DNA of 64,000 nt from Diphasiastrum complanatum (lineage: Eukaryota > Streptophyta > Lycopodiopsida > Lycopodiales > Lycopodiaceae), in NCBI GenBank assembly GCA_029204225.1, contig CM055097.1, forward strand, positions 1,471,414-1,535,413. The letters are read 5' to 3'. Under the pieces are notes generated by a model, which searched no databases, was not told the DNA's origin, and worked only from the letters and a program-made list of their open reading frames with translations. Both the position numbers and the translations under genes were made by a program. The stretch's first letter is position 1. Every line of letters begins with the position of its first letter. This document shows positions 1 to 10,338 of the stretch, piece after piece.

Positions 1-137
1 TCAATAACAAATCTCTCTATGTCAAACTGAAAATCGAAATAGGACAAAAAATGGGTCTATCTGTCGCTAACCTTAACATCAACTAGGAAAGAACTAAGAG
101 CTTTATCATAGATCAAACTAGCAGACGAGGAGGCCAT
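1..137 (-). pseudogene. 5' end of divergent partner gene, cassette A (partial)
   Basis: Reading on the minus strand from the ATG at 137, the start is MASSSASLIYDKALSSFLV. It matches by eye the starts of two other minus-strand genes in this window (33,566 and 26,507), each the divergent neighbour of a histone H3-like gene. An in-frame TAG occurs at codon 27 (57-59), after which the same frame continues with a segment ending FDIERF, shared with the copy at 33,566. The gene runs off the window edge, so its domains cannot be seen. By analogy with cassette C it may encode a DNA methyltransferase, but that is inference. The start is supported by the shared MA(S/V)SS N-terminus and by a minus-strand TATA-like sequence about 230 bases upstream. 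Confidence 0.5.
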
Positions 138-948
138 ATCGATATGACGCGCCGGTTAGCAAGGGGATACAAACGAGGTAAGCGCGGGCGCATGATGGCG
201 ATATGCACTATACGAGAAGCCGAATATCGAAACCACGTGCCAGGGAATCAGTGCAACTATGAATGTCTTGCTGGGCACGGGGTAGCGATATTGTACAAAC
301 TGATTTGGAGCGGGCCGGTAAATTGGACTCAATATGCAAAACTGAATTACAGAAACGACACTCATATATATAGTCTAATACAAAGCATCTGAACAGTACA
401 CGTGTCTAAGTAACGTGCGGTCAAAATTGCCACACATGTGAAAATGACGAGGAAATCATTCTGAATGACACGTGTACTCTTCGGATCCTCACACGTGTCC
501 TCGCACGTGCATGCCAACTGTACTATCGTACGCCCCAGTCGTCTTCTGACATGTGTGTGGTCCAGATGTCGCCACGTGTCCTCGCACGTGCATGCCAGTC
601 GTCTGATCGTACGAACGACTGATATCCTGACACGTGACGGATACGTGTGACCACACGTGCGAGGAGTGGAGGTGTCACATCGAACGTGCAAATATGATGG
701 GACGTTCTACAGGTATAAAAGGACATTTTCGGGTCTTATTTCAGTTTCTTAATTCTTCGTTCTTTGGATCTCCTTAGTTTCCTTTATTCACTTCCGCTCC
801 CCGTTAGACGCATATCAGTACCACACGCCAAAGGCCCACATACTGGTACAACTGGCCCGCCCGTGCGTCATGGCAATACACCATCGCTCATATCGCCATC
901 ACGCGCCTCCCCTGTGGAATACTTGCTTTCCCTGCTCGTTGGTGCGTC
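138..948. promoter_or_regulatory. Bidirectional promoter A with dense G-box array
   Basis: This gap lies between two divergent starts (137 minus, 949 plus). A plus-strand TATA box (GGTATAAAAGG) sits at about 711-721 and a minus-strand TATA-like run (TATATATAG complement) at about 365-373. Between them, from about 398 to 690, there are roughly ten CACGTG or ACACGTGT-type G-box/ABRE-like cores, several near-perfect palindromes. The two leader segments outside the TATA boxes carry copies of a bipartite motif ending GCGATAT (187-204, 276-293, and inverted at 889-905). The same arrangement recurs at 26,508-27,342 and 33,567-34,442. G-boxes are bound by plant bZIP and bHLH factors; actual regulation here is inferred. 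Short open frames in this stretch are treated as chance. Confidence 0.7.
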
Positions 949-2796
949 ATGTCGATACCCTACCTTGCAAAGGCCCGTACCAAGCAGACAACCCGCCTTA
1001 CCACATTTGCCCCACCTCCTCGCCCTCCTCTACAAAGGGCAGTGGGCACTGGTAGGAGAGTAGGTCGGCCCAAAAGACCATGGTTAAGGGATATCAGGAG
1101 ACTTCAGAGGACCACGAATCTTTTGATTCTCCGTGCTCCTTTCTACAGATCTGTGAGACTGGTAACAAGGTCACTCTCACATGATGTTCGCTAGAACATA
1201 ACAGCCCTGGAAGCCCTCCATACTGCCTGTGAGGACTTCCAAGTCAAATTCTTTGAGGACTCCACGCTTTGCACAGTGCATGCAAAGAGAGTTACCCTCA
1301 TGCCTCAGGACATGCATCTTGTCATGAGGCTGAGTACATACGATCAGGTCTTTAAGAGTGGCTTCACCTCTAGGCCACCACCTACAGAGAGAGGTCCTGT
1401 TCCTCAACGAAGGAGGAGGAAGCAGACCAAGCCCACTAGGCCTGCCAAGCGAAGGCTGGTACTCAGCAAATCACCATCCCCCCCTCACATCTCTCGTGCT
1501 TTGGTTGGACCATCACACCATTCTGCAATGCCTTCTTCTCCTCCCACCACCCCTAACTATTCAAGTAGTCCCTCTTCCATTCTCTCCATTCCATCCCACA
1601 ATAACGAGGAAATGAACTCGACTGTAGATAAAATAATATCGGATCTAGATTTAAGTTTAATAGGTGATTTTTATAAGGATCTTTGTGTAAGATTTCATGT
1701 TGATCCCAAAGATTCATTTTTGGATTCTGGGAGGTATATAATTTTTGATGAGTATGTTGCCAAAGAAATTGACAAGCTAGGAGGTCAATTTTCTTTTTGT
1801 CTAAGTTCAATTAATTATATAAATCACATAAATAAAGACTTTTGTGATGCCCTGAAGGAGAAGACCTCAGATATATCAGATCCAGTTGTGGAGGCTGGTT
1901 TGATGTATTTTGTAAATAGATGTCAATGCGATGATACTAAGGACATTGGAGTTGTGTTGTCCTTTTCCGCACACAACCTTCATAGTCCAACTAAGGCGAT
2001 GAAGTATCTTCTCCATACAATCTCGGAGACCAAAGTCTTTATTATTCCATACTGCCAAAAGTAAGTGATTACATAGAATATATTCTAGTAATATTTTTAA
2101 TAGGTATTGTAATTCCTTTAGTTTAACTAATTATCTCTTGTTTGTAGTAAGCATTGGAGTGTGCATATAATCTCCCTTAGGGAAGATTCAGATGGGATCA
2201 TTAATCCCATCTGTTTAAAGATGAACTCCTTAAAGTCTACCCATGCCGAAATGGACGTGATGTACAGCAGAATGTTGCCATTTTTGCCAAGGCCAGATGG
2301 GGCCACTGTAAATAGCCACCTGAAGATTGTTGATGCAGAAGTAAGTATTTCTCATCAAGTATTTGATAGGTAATATGATCTGTTTTTTTTCAGAGTGCAC
2401 AACTAACCTATCATACGTTTTGTGATTGAAGTCAGCTTAGCAAGAGGATGGACATAGCTGTGGATGGTTCTCCATCCGCAATGTACAGAACTTTTTAGAG
2501 TGGTACATCATGCAATCCGGGGCTCCAGATATACGAAAGGTAAATAGACTAGTGAATGGCCTAACTAAGTTATTTTCGATTTGGTTTTTGATAAGTCAAT
2601 TGACCCGATTCTTTTGGATTTGCAGTATAAATGTCGAGCATTTTCAATGAATGAGATATATGAGTTTCGTCAACAAATGTTGGTGAACTTATTATCTCAT
2701 GCAACACCCAGTCCAGCTGCGGAAACAGGAGGCCAATCAAGTCCACAACTGACACTAGTGCAGAGTGGAGATAATCCATACTACTTTGAGCTATAA
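949..2796 (+). CDS. Histone H3-like / Ulp1 (C48) protease fusion, copy A, one nonsense codon
   Basis: Four exons: 949-2060, 2148-2340, 2441-2539 and 2626-2796, all with GT..AG introns and matching phases; 524 codons. Residues 9-14 are ARTKQT, the canonical H3 tail start. Residues about 44-128 form an H3-type histone fold with FEDSTLC and HAKRVTLMPQDM (alpha2-L2-alpha3). A basic, Pro/Ser-rich linker follows to about 220, then an Ulp1/C48-like domain: His373 in HW, Asn397 in MNSLK where Asp is usual, Gln436 and Cys442 in QEDGHSCGWF with the family's Q-x5-C spacing. Ulp1 enzymes remove SUMO or ubiquitin-like tags; a histone-fused form would place that activity in chromatin (inference). Codon 82 (1192-1194) is TAG where copy C has TGG. 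The ancestral ATG next to ARTKQT is AAG here, so the upstream in-frame ATG at 949 is taken as the start. It is probably a recent pseudogene, or an allele with one sequence error. Confidence 0.8.
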
Positions 2797-2988
2797 ATAA
2801 TAGATTAAATAGAGATATACATTTTTTATGTAATGCCCTGTGAATAATTATGGGCATATAGAAAGATAGAGACAATGAGAAAAAAGCATCTATTGTTAAA
2901 TACAGGACACACATGTACATTCTCAGAAAATGAGAAATATATCGATATTTAGGAGAGCTTTTACAAATTTTGTATCATGATTACTCTA

Positions 2989-4305
2989 TTATCTGAACAA
3001 TTCCGCCCAAATCTTTGCATTTGATTTCTCTTCATGTCTTTTACGTATCTGCACAAACATACATTAATTAGATTACAGTTAGTGATCCGAATATTGACAA
3101 AAAGGATAAGGAATATAAATTAATATACAAATTCATGGATTTCACATACCAATTTTCCATCCAATATAAAGTTGAAATATTCGGAAATATCTTGCTGTAA
3201 AAGTGTCAGTTCCGTTCTAATGTAGAATAAGGTCCAGTCTTGCTCAACCTCAATAGTAGTAAGTAAATCCCTATTTGCCATGATATCAATGCCTATATGA
3301 TCAGTGTGTCCAATGCTATCTAGATCTTGATCTAATGGGGCCCAAGTACCATTGTGTTCTTTCCATCTCTGATAATGAAACACCATAGTAAGCATCTATT
3401 TTTCTATATTGTATCTAAATGATATGGATGAATGTTTGATTCTACAAGAAATATCTGCAGTGGATCTTATATCCCAACCTTTGTCCATGAATTTGAATAA
3501 AAAATCATCTGAAAGATTTTTGCAAACAAACAATGTGGGAGTTCGATGCACTTCCATGTTTGAAAAAGAGCTGACAAACAATGACATTGGAACAAACCAG
3601 TTTAAGTGCACATTTCTTGATCCTATACTAGTTTTGAGTGACTTCTGTACATCATTATATAGCTTGGAATGAAAGCATTTTATTATATTGTCGTTGACTG
3701 CAATCTACCACACGTTATTTTGAAAATTAGATAGAGGTATATACTCTAGTTTTCTTATTCCTCCATTTGTGTCTGGAATATACATAGCATCATAAAAAAA
3801 TATTCCAGAATCTGCAAGTTCTTTTGTCGTTCGTCCTCTGTATTGCAATTTGCCAATTTCTGAATGGATGACATCTATAATACTAGAAAGAAACGCCACA
3901 GGTTCCCATTCATGTATATTTGAAGGATATAGATCTGCAATACAAAATCATAATAAGCTCCAATTCATAAATACGATTACGTTTTAAAAATGACAAGCAA
4001 TCCAAAAAATTAAGATACTTACAATTACACTTTCGAAAATCATGTGGATTTACAGCCTCCACATTAAGTTCTGAATGCATATAAACATGTTGAATAAGCA
4101 CCTCTGAAATGGTTTGTCTTCCTCGAGAAACTTCGAAATCAATGATCCGCCCTTTCCAATAAGATCTATATGTATACTTGGCCTTTTTCTTCTGGCGAAA
4201 AGCCCCTCTCGTCGATGGATGCATCAGTACCTTCTCATCGCCATAGCTTGAAGAGTTCACGTTTGAACTCGTCAATATGAGAGTCCAGAGTATAGTAGGC
4301 GCCAA
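2989..4305 (-). CDS. Unrecognised multi-exon gene Q, cassette A
   Basis: This gene converges on the H3-Ulp1 gene. Exons inferred from splice sites and open frames: about 4305-4023, 3934 to about 3705, about 3649-3400, about 3395-3130 and 3048-2989 (ending IRKRHEEKSNAKIWAELFR then stop). Exon 1 contains QKKKAKYTYRSYWKG, then a stretch with TISEVLIQHVYMHSE and a Cys-rich end (RKCNC) at the donor. Exon 2 begins YLYPSNIHEWEPVAFLSS. The same exon 1/exon 2 pair recurs behind cassette B (29,360-30,182), with the same intron phase, so it is a real conserved gene. I do not recognise a domain. No convincing ATG is visible upstream of exon 1, so the start is unresolved. A function linked to the histone/protease gene is suggested only by the repeated neighbourhood. 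Confidence 0.55.
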
Positions 4306-5378
4306 ACCTATTTGTGAGTCCCAAGATAATTTTAACTTGAGGTTAACCCAAGCAGTTTAGTCAACCAGTCGTCGCGCACGCCAGCCAATAGTATGCTTCC
4401 AATCTACCGGACTGGAAATTCAAATTTGCCCAAATATGAATTGTGTTTTCCGGCTCAAGCGAATTATGTTACATAGAAGCCACTATGTCAAGAACCGATT
4501 GGGCCACATGGACATAAATAGAGAGGAAAAAAAAAAACTCGTAACAAACGGCCCTTCTAAGTTTGAGAACTCATGTAATGTCTAGATTTTATGTGTTATA
4601 TGCTTTCAACCATATTTGTACGCTCAATATAAATGATCAATTCCATGGTGCATATTTTTCTAGACTTTATTCAAAAATGAGATCACGATACTGAATGAGC
4701 ACAAACTGGAATGGTCTCTCTTGATGCTTAGAGTTACAAGATGCTGATAAAGAGATCCGAATGAAATGGTGATGAAGATATTCAAGCGGGCAGCTGAGTT
4801 TCTCGTGTTCTTAATTTTTTCTATACCTTTTGAGCTTTTGTAATAGTTTATGAAGATTGGGTTGCATTACAGTTTAAGTGAAGGACAAAACTTAGAGAAG
4901 TCAAACAATAAACCAACCACGTGCAACAATATGCATGTTCAAACACATTCGTTCTTCCAACTAGTTCATTGGAAAGAAGTACAGTATCAGATCAACATCC
5001 CTGCTTGGCTTTGATTACGATAGTGATCTGATCAGCAACTTTAAATGCTCTTGCGGAGACTGATAGCCTTTTTTACGCTATCTGAATTCTCTTCGAAGCC
5101 AGCCAAGTTGAAGTGATATTACGTGACGAAATAGAAGAACCTAGGGCACACTATGTTTTTTTTCCTGATTCAGGAAGAAATCTCACTTAGATATGGATCA
5201 GCTTTCTACCATATTTTGTTGGTAAGACTCACGTCAAGATTGTCTGGATAGAAAAATCAGAATTTTGCATACTACAAGAACTTTTCCATTTCATACAAGG
5301 CTGGTAAGTCATGCCATTCGTCATATAGCATTTCTGATCTCTTTTCACTACAATGCAATAGGAATGCAGGCGAAGAAG
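4306..5378. other. Intergenic, nothing recognised
   Basis: AT-rich sequence with stops in all frames. No repeat, RNA gene or conserved coding segment was seen. It separates the Q gene of cassette A from the 3' end of the GT92 gene. Confidence 0.6.
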
Positions 5379-6941
5379 CTACCTCAGAAGCAAAGAGGCC
5401 GAATATTCTCTAGCTTTTCCAATCAAATTTGCAATTGAATCGTCTCGGTTGTAGTTTGAAAAGCCAGGCACAACCCAGTTTAAATGATCAATCGTCTCTG
5501 AAAGGTTGACTTTGGTGCCGCAAGGAGCAGATCTGGGTGACAGTATACCGTGGTAGTGATGTACTCTGGCTATAGAGGCATTGAAGTCCTTACCACCGGT
5601 GTTTGGAATGGCTACTTTGTGAACACCAGTTAAGAACACTTTCTTCGGATTTGCCACGTATTTCCGTCGTCCTGGTGCCTCCGTGCATGTCCAGGGATCT
5701 TTGGGATGCATGCATTCTGGTTTTTTTTCAACCCAGAGCATGCGCTGTAGAGACCATTCCGAAGAGTCCGTTGGAGGATCTCGGCAATGGCCATTGGAAG
5801 CAGGTAGATTTCCAAATGTCATCCATGGCAATTCCTTGTGTTCTTCGAGGAGTCCGGGTAGTGTGTTTGGTGCGGGAACGTAAAGGAACTCATCAAAGTC
5901 TTGGTAAAAGGTCCAGGATGCCAAAAACCGTGATCGATGGAGGCAGTCATTGATAAAAAGCAGCTGGTTGTAATACCAGGCGGAGTAGACTTTCTGCCCT
6001 GGAGCATCGATGATGGTGAGAAGACCTTCTTCAATAAATGGAAGAAAGAGGCGGCGACCTTCGTCATTCAGTCCACCAACATTGTAAAAGAAAAAATGAG
6101 CCTTTCCATCCCAGAGGTGATGATGATAAACCAGCCAGTGTAGCACCCACTCGGCTCTGATGGTGGAGTGCATCGGTGGCCCACAAAAAGCATAACGAAA
6201 GGGAGGTGATGGATCTTGCAGTTTCTTCAACAGATCTCCAGCATCTCTTTTATTTTCCTTCAGCGCCAGCACTTGTTGTGTCGTCCCTCGATTAGGCCCA
6301 GTCGACACAGTAATGAACAGTTTACCTCCATCATCATCCATTCCAATGTCCTCCGAAAAGGTGCAGTTCACAATTGCAGGCACATAAATCTGTCCATTTT
6401 CATCATAATCAACGTACATCATCTCTGCATCAGTAACTTTGATAGAAACGTCGTCTTTTTCAGTAGCTTCCTGATCCAGCGTCGCTGTATCCGTGAGCCA
6501 TCTGCACTCGTGAACAGGCCGATCAAAACTACGTGAAACGACCGATGTTATGCCAACAATGAAGAACGTCCTCGCAGATCCTCTGTATGCACTAAACTGT
6601 ACAAAAGGATAGTGTGCATGGCCATGTGGGACAAGATCATACATCAAGCTATCTTGTACTCCATCAGAAGTGGGCGATTGTCCTTTTTGCAAACATTCAT
6701 TCGATGCATCACTTTTTAAATCTAGTGTGTCATTGTCGTGTCTCTGGTAAGCAATGGAATCAGTAAGCCCTGATATGACAGCAAGGTGCAAAGAGTTGGA
6801 GGCTACAGAATTCCAGAGGCCCGAGTTATTGCAGATCACCTTTGAAAACTGAAATATAAGAAAAAAGGCAGGAAATTGTAGAAACAGTCCAAGTACCAAC
6901 ACAAAAAGAATACTTCTAACTACATCCCTGGTTTTTGCCAT
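5379..6941 (-). CDS. GT92 (DUF23) galactan beta-1,4-galactosyltransferase-like protein
   Basis: Intact single-exon frame of 520 codons. Residues about 10-30 (ILFVLVLGLFLQFPAFFLIF) are one hydrophobic segment near the N-terminus, as expected for a type II Golgi membrane glycosyltransferase. The middle carries the GT92 hallmarks: FVQFSAYRGSARTFFIVG, VNCTFSEDIG, an AEWVLHWLVYHHHLW segment, YNQLLFINDCLHR and the DxD-like DFDEFLYVP, followed by KYVANPKKVFLTGVHK and RVHHYHG. The order and length match plant galactan synthases (GALS family), which extend beta-1,4-galactan side chains of pectin; the exact acceptor here is inferred. The start is the first ATG, directly before the membrane anchor. There is no sign of decay. 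It is the only conventional host gene in the window and has no operon-like neighbours. Confidence 0.85.
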   Translation of the reverse strand: MAKTRDVVRSILFVLVLGLFLQFPAFFLIFQFSKVICNNSGLWNSVASNSLHLAVISGLTDSIAYQRHDNDTLDLKSDASNECLQKGQSPTSDGVQDSLMYDLVPHGHAHYPFVQFSAYRGSARTFFIVGITSVVSRSFDRPVHECRWLTDTATLDQEATEKDDVSIKVTDAEMMYVDYDENGQIYVPAIVNCTFSEDIGMDDDGGKLFITVSTGPNRGTTQQVLALKENKRDAGDLLKKLQDPSPPFRYAFCGPPMHSTIRAEWVLHWLVYHHHLWDGKAHFFFYNVGGLNDEGRRLFLPFIEEGLLTIIDAPGQKVYSAWYYNQLLFINDCLHRSRFLASWTFYQDFDEFLYVPAPNTLPGLLEEHKELPWMTFGNLPASNGHCRDPPTDSSEWSLQRMLWVEKKPECMHPKDPWTCTEAPGRRKYVANPKKVFLTGVHKVAIPNTGGKDFNASIARVHHYHGILSPRSAPCGTKVNLSETIDHLNWVVPGFSNYNRDDSIANLIGKAREYSASLLLR

Positions 6942-7351
6942 TTTATTGGAAATTCAGCTACACTGCTAGATGGGTTTGTATCTAATCCAGACGCTTCTGA
7001 CCCAATTCAAACTACACTTTCTACTTGTAATCATGTCTTTCTGAGATGCATACAATTGGGAATGAGGTATAAGTGGAAACTTATAGTCAAGTTTTAGCTG
7101 ATCAGGATCAGGATCAGCCAATATGGAGCAAATTGAACAGCTACATTATCAAAGCACAAGCACACAAGCTGTCTGGAAATTGTATCTTATGCTCGAGGAG
7201 GTCCTCGATGGGATTCTGTGATAAGCCAGACCAAACAAGTATCATTGTTGCACATAACTGCCTCTGAATTTTCTATTTTTCTAGGGTTGTTTTTTGACGC
7301 CCTCTTGGAGAGGGGACGCCTTTCCCCGGGGGAACTGCCCGAGGCCCGAGG

Positions 7352-7449
7352 AGCCATAATTCATCCTCCTAAAATATGTTTTTACATTTATTTATTTAGG
7401 AGCCATAATTCATCCTCCTAAAATATGTTTTTACATTTATTTATTTTTA
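7352..7449. repeat. 49-bp direct tandem duplication
   Basis: The sequence starting AGCCATAATTCATCCTCC at 7,352 is repeated without change starting at 7,401. Two adjacent copies, unit 49 bp. Confidence 0.85.
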
Positions 7450-8013
7450 CACGCACCTTTCCAGATAAAAAGTGCACGTAGTAATACAAGGTTATAAATT
7501 TTTTTTGCATGCACCTTTTGGGTGCCAGAAGGTGCTTGTAAAAACAAAGTTTGCCTCATAGATTTCATTTTGTGAGGCTCCTCCATTTCCTTCATGAAAA
7601 TGTTCAAATTGATTTTATGGGCGAGGGGAAGTCCTCTTCTTGAGACCCATGGCAGCCCTTTTGTCGACAGAATGGCCTGAAGAAAGACCTTCCTAGACAT
7701 GAAAACCTTTTCAAAAAATTTTGTACTTTTGTTTTGAAGTAAATTGATTTTACATACCTTCGGTGTGTGAAAAAGGTGAAAAAGTTTTTTCACATGCATG
7801 TTCTGGCACTGGAATGGTGCATTTTAAAAATTTAGCTTTAAATTTATTTTTTTGTTCGTATTTTGAGTGAGAAGGCATTTTCAATTCCTTTGTGAAAATG
7901 TAAAAATTGATTTTACATTACTTAAAAGTTTATCCTAATAATAGGAAAAATAAAAAACACACATTTTTTACAATCTAGAAAAAAGCTCTACTTTGAAACT
8001 TATTTGAAGATCA

Positions 8014-8015
<2 letters not shown>

Positions 8016-8065
<50 letters not shown>
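8016..8065. repeat. CT microsatellite
   Basis: Uninterrupted (CT)n of about 25 units in non-coding DNA. Confidence 0.95.
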
Positions 8066-8070
<5 letters not shown>

Positions 8071-9520
8071 GTGTTATGGCTCTCTTTCAAAAAAAAAAAT
8101 TGAATTTAAAAAAAATTAGGCTGTTTCTTAAGGCTCAAGCGTATTAAGCGCATAAACCCACAAGGTTCAATAATTGACTACAAGGTTGTGAACACACAAA
8201 TTCACACCCATATTTTGGTACCTACCATTTTAAAACCTTACTTACCCCCACCTGCCTACATGACAATTTTGTCCTCTAGTAGGCGTGAATAGGCCCTGCT
8301 ACAGGCGTAGTAAGTCCCCAGCCTACCTCGCTGCAGAGCGGGCTCATAGGTACTAATGACTTGCTACACGAGGTAAAATTGGCAAAGTCTAGCAATGGAA
8401 CTGGCAAATCTAGAGTCAAAAAATATTTCACAATTTTCATTGCGAGCATATAAACCTTTTTATAAGTAAAATTTTTTAATAAAATGCAAGTTTTTGAGGA
8501 TAACTCAAAAGAGATTTCCGTGTTACATGTTAAACACCCATGACACAGTCCTTAAATTTAGGCTCAACATAGGTTCTCCCAGATTTGAAATCAGCCCCTC
8601 ACGAGCATAACCAGCAATTCAGCATAGTGGACCTTAGCTGTGCACGCTGTAATATTACGAAAAAAAATAGGTAAGTTCTGTTCTATTGAGGTCTTTTGAC
8701 CCTTTTTTGGTGCATCTGTCAGGTGCCTTGGCAGCCACGTTGAGGAGCAGATCATGGGTGGCGCCCATCGGCACCGTCTATTTCTGAATCCGACGGCTCA
8801 GACCGGGCTGTGTAACGCTCTTTGCTTCCCCCGCCCTGCGGGGCTCCTCGTCTTCTTGGCCATACTCCCCGGTATCCCGACATACTTGCTACTGGAATCT
8901 TGAATCAAAGTGTTCGTTGTACGTTTGCATGTGGGATTTCCGTTAAGCCTGGCCTGCCAACAATTGTTTTAACTTTTCTCTTCTTAGACAGCTTGCTTTG
9001 CTTGTAGATTCTATATTAGTCAATGCTGGGCTTGCTATTTGCAAGCTCCAAGTGTGCAAATTAAATGCAATGCATGTGGAGTGCCTACTTTTGCAACGTG
9101 CTAATTGAAAGGCAAAACTTGAAAGCAGTGATTGGAAAATTTCTTCTGAGTTATTTTAAAAAAAATTACATTCTTTTAAGCATTTCTGTTTTCTGAAGAC
9201 CATTACTCGTAAAAGGGTATATATTGATGTAGTTTTTGAAGACCATTGCTCAGAAAAGGGTATTATGCATATATGAAAAATCATCAAAGGTTTATGATGT
9301 TGGTTTTTGAAAAATTATGCTGATTCCATTCCTACGCTTTGCAGATTTTCCCGAGTACTCATTTAAAAGGCAACACAAGTGATGAAAATTCTTGAAGTCA
9401 AATTTCACAAGAGGCCAGATATAGTGAGGGATCATATTAAGCACTATTAGAAATTCCAAGTGAGATAAGAAATGAGTTTTACCTAGAGACCAACTTGCTT
9501 AAGTCCATAAAGAATTTTTT

Positions 9521-10220
9521 TCAAAGGGGCCGCATACGACCGCAACAGGACCACATATGACCATACGACCGCAAAGGAGGGGAGGGCCGAAGGGAGGGGC
9601 CACAAAGGACCACAAACGACCTCCTTGCGGTAGTTTGGGACTGCATAAGACCGCATACGAATGGAGGGCTAAAGGGAGGGGCCGCATAGGGCCGCAAAAG
9701 GACCGCATAGGACTGCCAACGACCGCATAAGACTTTAATGGACCGTAATGGACGTCCATAAATGACCGTAATGGACCGCAAACAACCATAATAGACTGCA
9801 GACGATCGCAAATGACCTCCTTTGCGGTCGTTTGGGACCGCATACGACCGCAAAGGAGGGGAGGGCCAAAGGGAGGGGCCACATAGGACTGCATAGGACT
9901 GCAAACGATCGCATAGGATGACAAACGCCCGTAATGGACCGCAAAAGACCGCATAGGACGCAAATGACCGTAATGGACCGCATAGGATCGCAAAACGGCC
10001 GCAAAATGACCGCAAAAGGCTGTCACCATAATAGACCGTAATGGGCCGCATAGGACCGCAAAAGGAATGCATATGATCGCAAACGACCTCCTTTGCGGTC
10101 ATTTAAAACCGCATATGACCACATACGAATGGACAGCTGAAGGGAGGGTCGAAGGGAGGGGCCACATAGGACCACAAATGATAGCAAACGATCGCATAGG
10201 ATAGCAAAAGGAGGTTATCA
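9521..10220. repeat. GACCGCA-type degenerate minisatellite
   Basis: About 700 bp built from short, shuffled units such as GGACCGCATAGGACCGCAAA, mostly 10-20 bp apart, with the TGCGGTC complement also present around CCTCCTTTGCGGTCGTTTG. Longer blocks beginning GACCTCC.TTGCGGT recur at about 9,609, 9,814 and 10,084, so a higher-order unit of roughly 200-270 bp is likely. It is CpG-rich against an AT-rich background. Long open frames on the minus strand (up to 193 codons) are a by-product of stop-poor repeats. No gene is called here. Confidence 0.85.
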
Positions 10221-10338
10221 AAATAGAAGGATCTGTGCATTCAAGTAAACATATTCTGATTTTTGTAAGTTTTTCAATGAAATTTGGATTTAATTTTAGC
10301 TATGGTGATATTCAGTTAACTATCTTTTTTTTTTGCAG

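Larger units (their letters stand above)
6942..9520. other. Intergenic region upstream of GT92 gene
   Basis: No convincing coding sequence. It holds a 49-bp direct tandem duplication (7,352-7,449) and a CT microsatellite (8,016-8,065), described separately. The rest is AT-rich and shows neither splice-linked open frames nor recognisable transposon motifs. The GT92 promoter should lie in the first few hundred bases, but I could not assign a TATA box with confidence. Confidence 0.5.

Noticed and set aside
144-726. Several open frames of 60-110 codons on both strands
   Set aside because: They lie in the G-box promoter and leader; composition follows the repeated CACGTG motifs and no second cassette keeps them.
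1157-1194. A mini-intron (GTAACA..TAG) that would remove the in-frame stop of copy A
   Set aside because: It would be only about 36 bases, below plant intron size, would remove conserved histone-fold residues, and copy C has TGG at the stop position, so a point nonsense change is simpler.
5603-5953. 116-codon plus-strand frame
   Set aside because: Antisense shadow of the intact GT92 gene.
9499-10102. Long minus-strand open frames (176 and 193 codons)
   Set aside because: They are low-complexity translations of the GACCGCA minisatellite, open in several frames at once, with no domain character.
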